From contig CAZRNB010000031.1 of NCBI GenBank assembly GCA_964601355.1, positions 1 through 26,484 on the forward strand: a DNA stretch of 26,484 nt, written 5' to 3'. The first letter of the stretch is position 1, and each line of letters starts with the position of its first letter. A program made the translations under genes and the position numbers. This stretch comes from CAZRNB01 sp964601355 (GTDB taxonomy: Bacteria > Planctomycetota > Phycisphaerae > Sedimentisphaerales > Anaerobacaceae). Below are positions 25,536 through 26,484 of the stretch, in pieces. The notes under the pieces are model-generated. The model was not told where the DNA came from, did not search any database, and saw nothing but the letters and a program-made list of their open reading frames with translations.

Positions 25536-25550
25536 ATTTGTTCAACAAAT
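25536..25550. promoter_or_regulatory. Candidate operator palindrome
   Basis: ATTTGTT-C-AACAAAT is a perfect 7+1+7 palindrome overlapping the -35 position of the predicted pseudopilin promoter. Placement and symmetry suggest a dimeric regulator site (inference). Confidence 0.4.
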
Positions 25551-25600
25551 TCTGCCCCTTTCACATCGTTTGAACTGTTTCATTGCCAAAAGATAGTATA

Positions 25601-25612
25601 ACAGATATCTGT
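25601..25612. repeat. 12-bp perfect palindrome
   Basis: ACAGATATCTGT, a perfect 12-bp palindrome in the non-coding right flank. Function unknown; it could be chance in AT-rich DNA. Confidence 0.5.
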
Positions 25613-25639
25613 CTCTTTTACAAGATTTTCGATTTGTTT

Positions 25640-25692
25640 AGCCTCGCAATCCTTCGGCTTCACTCAGGCCTGCCCCGAGCAAGGCCGAGGAG
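25640..25692. repeat. Dispersed repeat fragment
   Basis: CCTCGCAATCCTTCGGC followed by TTCACTCAGGCCTGCCCCGAGCAAGGCCGAGG. On the minus strand it reads GAGLSEAEGLRG, a peptide word that recurs as spurious translation of dispersed repeats in environmental genomes (from memory). Not a gene. Confidence 0.5.
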
Positions 25693-25741
25693 ACAGGTTT
25701 ATTTGCACATAGAATACAGAAAACAGAAGGCAGAGCCGCGA

Positions 25742-25815
25742 CCCCCGCTCTTGTCTTCGCCTGCCTCTGCGTCTCTCGACGCAAGTCGAGGCAGCAGGAC
25801 AAGAAGACGCGGGGG
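25742..25815. repeat. 74-nt near-complete hairpin (27 bp paired)
   Basis: Nested complementary arms: CCCCCGC (25742-25748) with GCGGGGG (25809-25815), TCTTGTC (25749-25755) with GACAAGA (25798-25804), CTGCCTC (25761-25767) with GAGGCAG (25788-25794), and TGCGTC (25768-25773) with GACGCA (25778-25783). The tip is a TCTC loop. A small GC-rich hairpin follows (CCCC-TATGCC-GGGG, 25837-25850), then a T-rich run. It could be a mobile palindromic repeat or a structured RNA. Confidence 0.85.
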
Positions 25816-25851
25816 GAGCACCCGTTTAACCTCCAGCCCCTATGCCGGGGG

Positions 25852-25973
25852 TGTTTTGGCTTTGTTTGGCTTTGTTTTCCCGGCGGCCTGCTAAGGCGTT
25901 CATTCTCATAATCTTTTGTGTAAAAGAACTTTGCATTAATTTTATCCTTTAGAAAATTGGCTTTGTTTTGCAT
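25852..25973 (-). repeat. Dispersed repeat of the MQNKANF type
   Basis: On the minus strand this reads MQNKANFLKDKINA..., ending GKQSQTKPKH. I recall near-identical words as spurious proteins in many Phycisphaerae assemblies. Three copies of TTGGCTTTGTT occur (25856-25866, 25866-25876, 25957-25967). An open frame of 157 codons spans this and neighbouring repeats but has no domain or ribosome site, so no gene is called. Confidence 0.6.
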
Positions 25974-26062
25974 AAAATACTCTCCCTGCGAGCCGAAATC
26001 CACCCCATGAAATAGGCGCAGCCGCCATCTCACGGAAATGGGATTTACCCTTCGAGATTCGA

Positions 26063-26134
26063 TATTGTCTATTGGCCATTGGTTATTGTTTCTTGAGGGG
26101 TTTGGATACATCCTGGATTTACTATTGTCTATTG
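26063..26134. repeat. Spaced repeat TATTGTCTATTG x2
   Basis: The 12-mer occurs at 26063-26074 and 26123-26134. Each copy is followed by related TTG/ATTGG words (CCATTGGTTATTG, ATTATTGGCTGTTGG). Non-coding and similar in flavour to the CGATTG array at the left end. Confidence 0.7.
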
Positions 26135-26191
26135 ATTATTGGCTGTTGGCCGGGTCGAAAGAATGTCGGCTCTTCGATATCCGCTAACCGC

Positions 26192-26237
26192 GATGCGATA
26201 TACTATATACTGTATACAAGATACCATATACGATGTC
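26192..26237. repeat. AT-rich TATAC microsatellite-like tract
   Basis: Repeated ATATAC/GTATAC words (GCGATATACTATATACTGTA and onward). Low complexity and non-coding. Nothing else was seen between here and 26360. Confidence 0.5.
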
Positions 26238-26365
26238 ACATTATACAATAATAAGTGTTACTTTTCAAGCAAAATTTCAGGAACACAAGGCGGCGATTGT
26301 TTTCGTGACTTTGTTTTAGAAGATTTTGGTCAGCTTTTTAACGTAGCGCCGTAAGATTGGTTTTG

Positions 26366-26428
26366 GCCCATGCAGTTCTGTAGCCCATACGGTTCCGTAG
26401 GATGGGCTTTAGCCCATGCGGTTTTAAG
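26366..26428. repeat. Imperfect tandem repeat GCCCAT(R)CRGTT x3
   Basis: GCCCATGCAGTTCTGTA (26366), GCCCATACGGTTCCGTA (26383) and GCCCATGCGGTTTTAAG (26412) are related units. An inverted ATGGGC at 26402-26407 precedes the third and forms the palindrome ATGGGC-TTTA-GCCCAT (26402-26417). Non-coding. Confidence 0.75.
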
Positions 26429-26484
26429 TTTTTATTAATGCACGTATCATTCACAAACAAACATTTTCTCGCATTCGGCCTGGA

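Noticed and set aside
25638..26111. 157-codon minus-strand open frame in the right flank
   Set aside because: It runs through several stacked repeats, has no domain, and contains peptide words known from spurious repeat translations.
26139..26354. 71-codon plus-strand open frame
   Set aside because: It covers an AT-rich TATAC tract and repeat DNA, with no ribosome site or family features.

Overview
The window looks like a chromosomal fragment of a Planctomycetota bacterium, probably class Phycisphaerae. That placement is inference from four things: an H-X9-DG type pseudopilin, an exosortase/EpsI exopolysaccharide locus carrying a giant TPR protein, many dispersed palindromic and heptanucleotide repeats, and moderate GC with long intact genes. 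No rRNA, tRNA, CRISPR array or transposase gene was seen.

Left half (about 404-12013, + strand): eight tightly spaced genes that read as one catabolic operon for plant polysaccharide. They are a GH9 lipoprotein glycosidase, an IlvD/EDD-type pentonate dehydratase, a GntP-type sugar-acid permease, an FAH-fold 2-keto-3-deoxypentonate dehydratase, a 2,5-dioxopentanoate (alpha-ketoglutarate semialdehyde) dehydrogenase, a secreted CE15-type glucuronoyl esterase, an Fe-S flavoprotein, and a GH8 exo-oligoxylanase-like enzyme. Together they would open (glucurono)xylan or beta-glucan outside the cytoplasm, import a pentonic acid and convert it to 2-oxoglutarate (Weimberg-type route). No sugar dehydrogenase or lactonase is present. 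The CE15 gene is far richer in GC than its neighbours.

Right half (about 12047-25473, - strand): an exopolysaccharide/exosortase cluster. In transcription order it holds a prepilin-like protein, a Wza-type outer-membrane export lipoprotein, exosortase, EpsI, a 1,692-residue TPR protein, a Wzz/BY-kinase fusion and a UDP-sugar 4-epimerase. The exosortase, EpsI and TPR genes contain in-frame arrays of 7-bp tandem repeats. Because 7 is not a multiple of 3, gain or loss of a unit would shift the frame. This is the most unusual feature of the window.

The two flanks (1-403 and 25474-26484) carry no credible gene. They hold repeats: a 27-bp direct repeat bracketing another heptamer array, REP-like palindromes, a 74-nt near-complete hairpin, and several tandem or dispersed short repeats. 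The operons converge at about 12014-12046 with only 33 bp between them and no obvious terminator hairpin.
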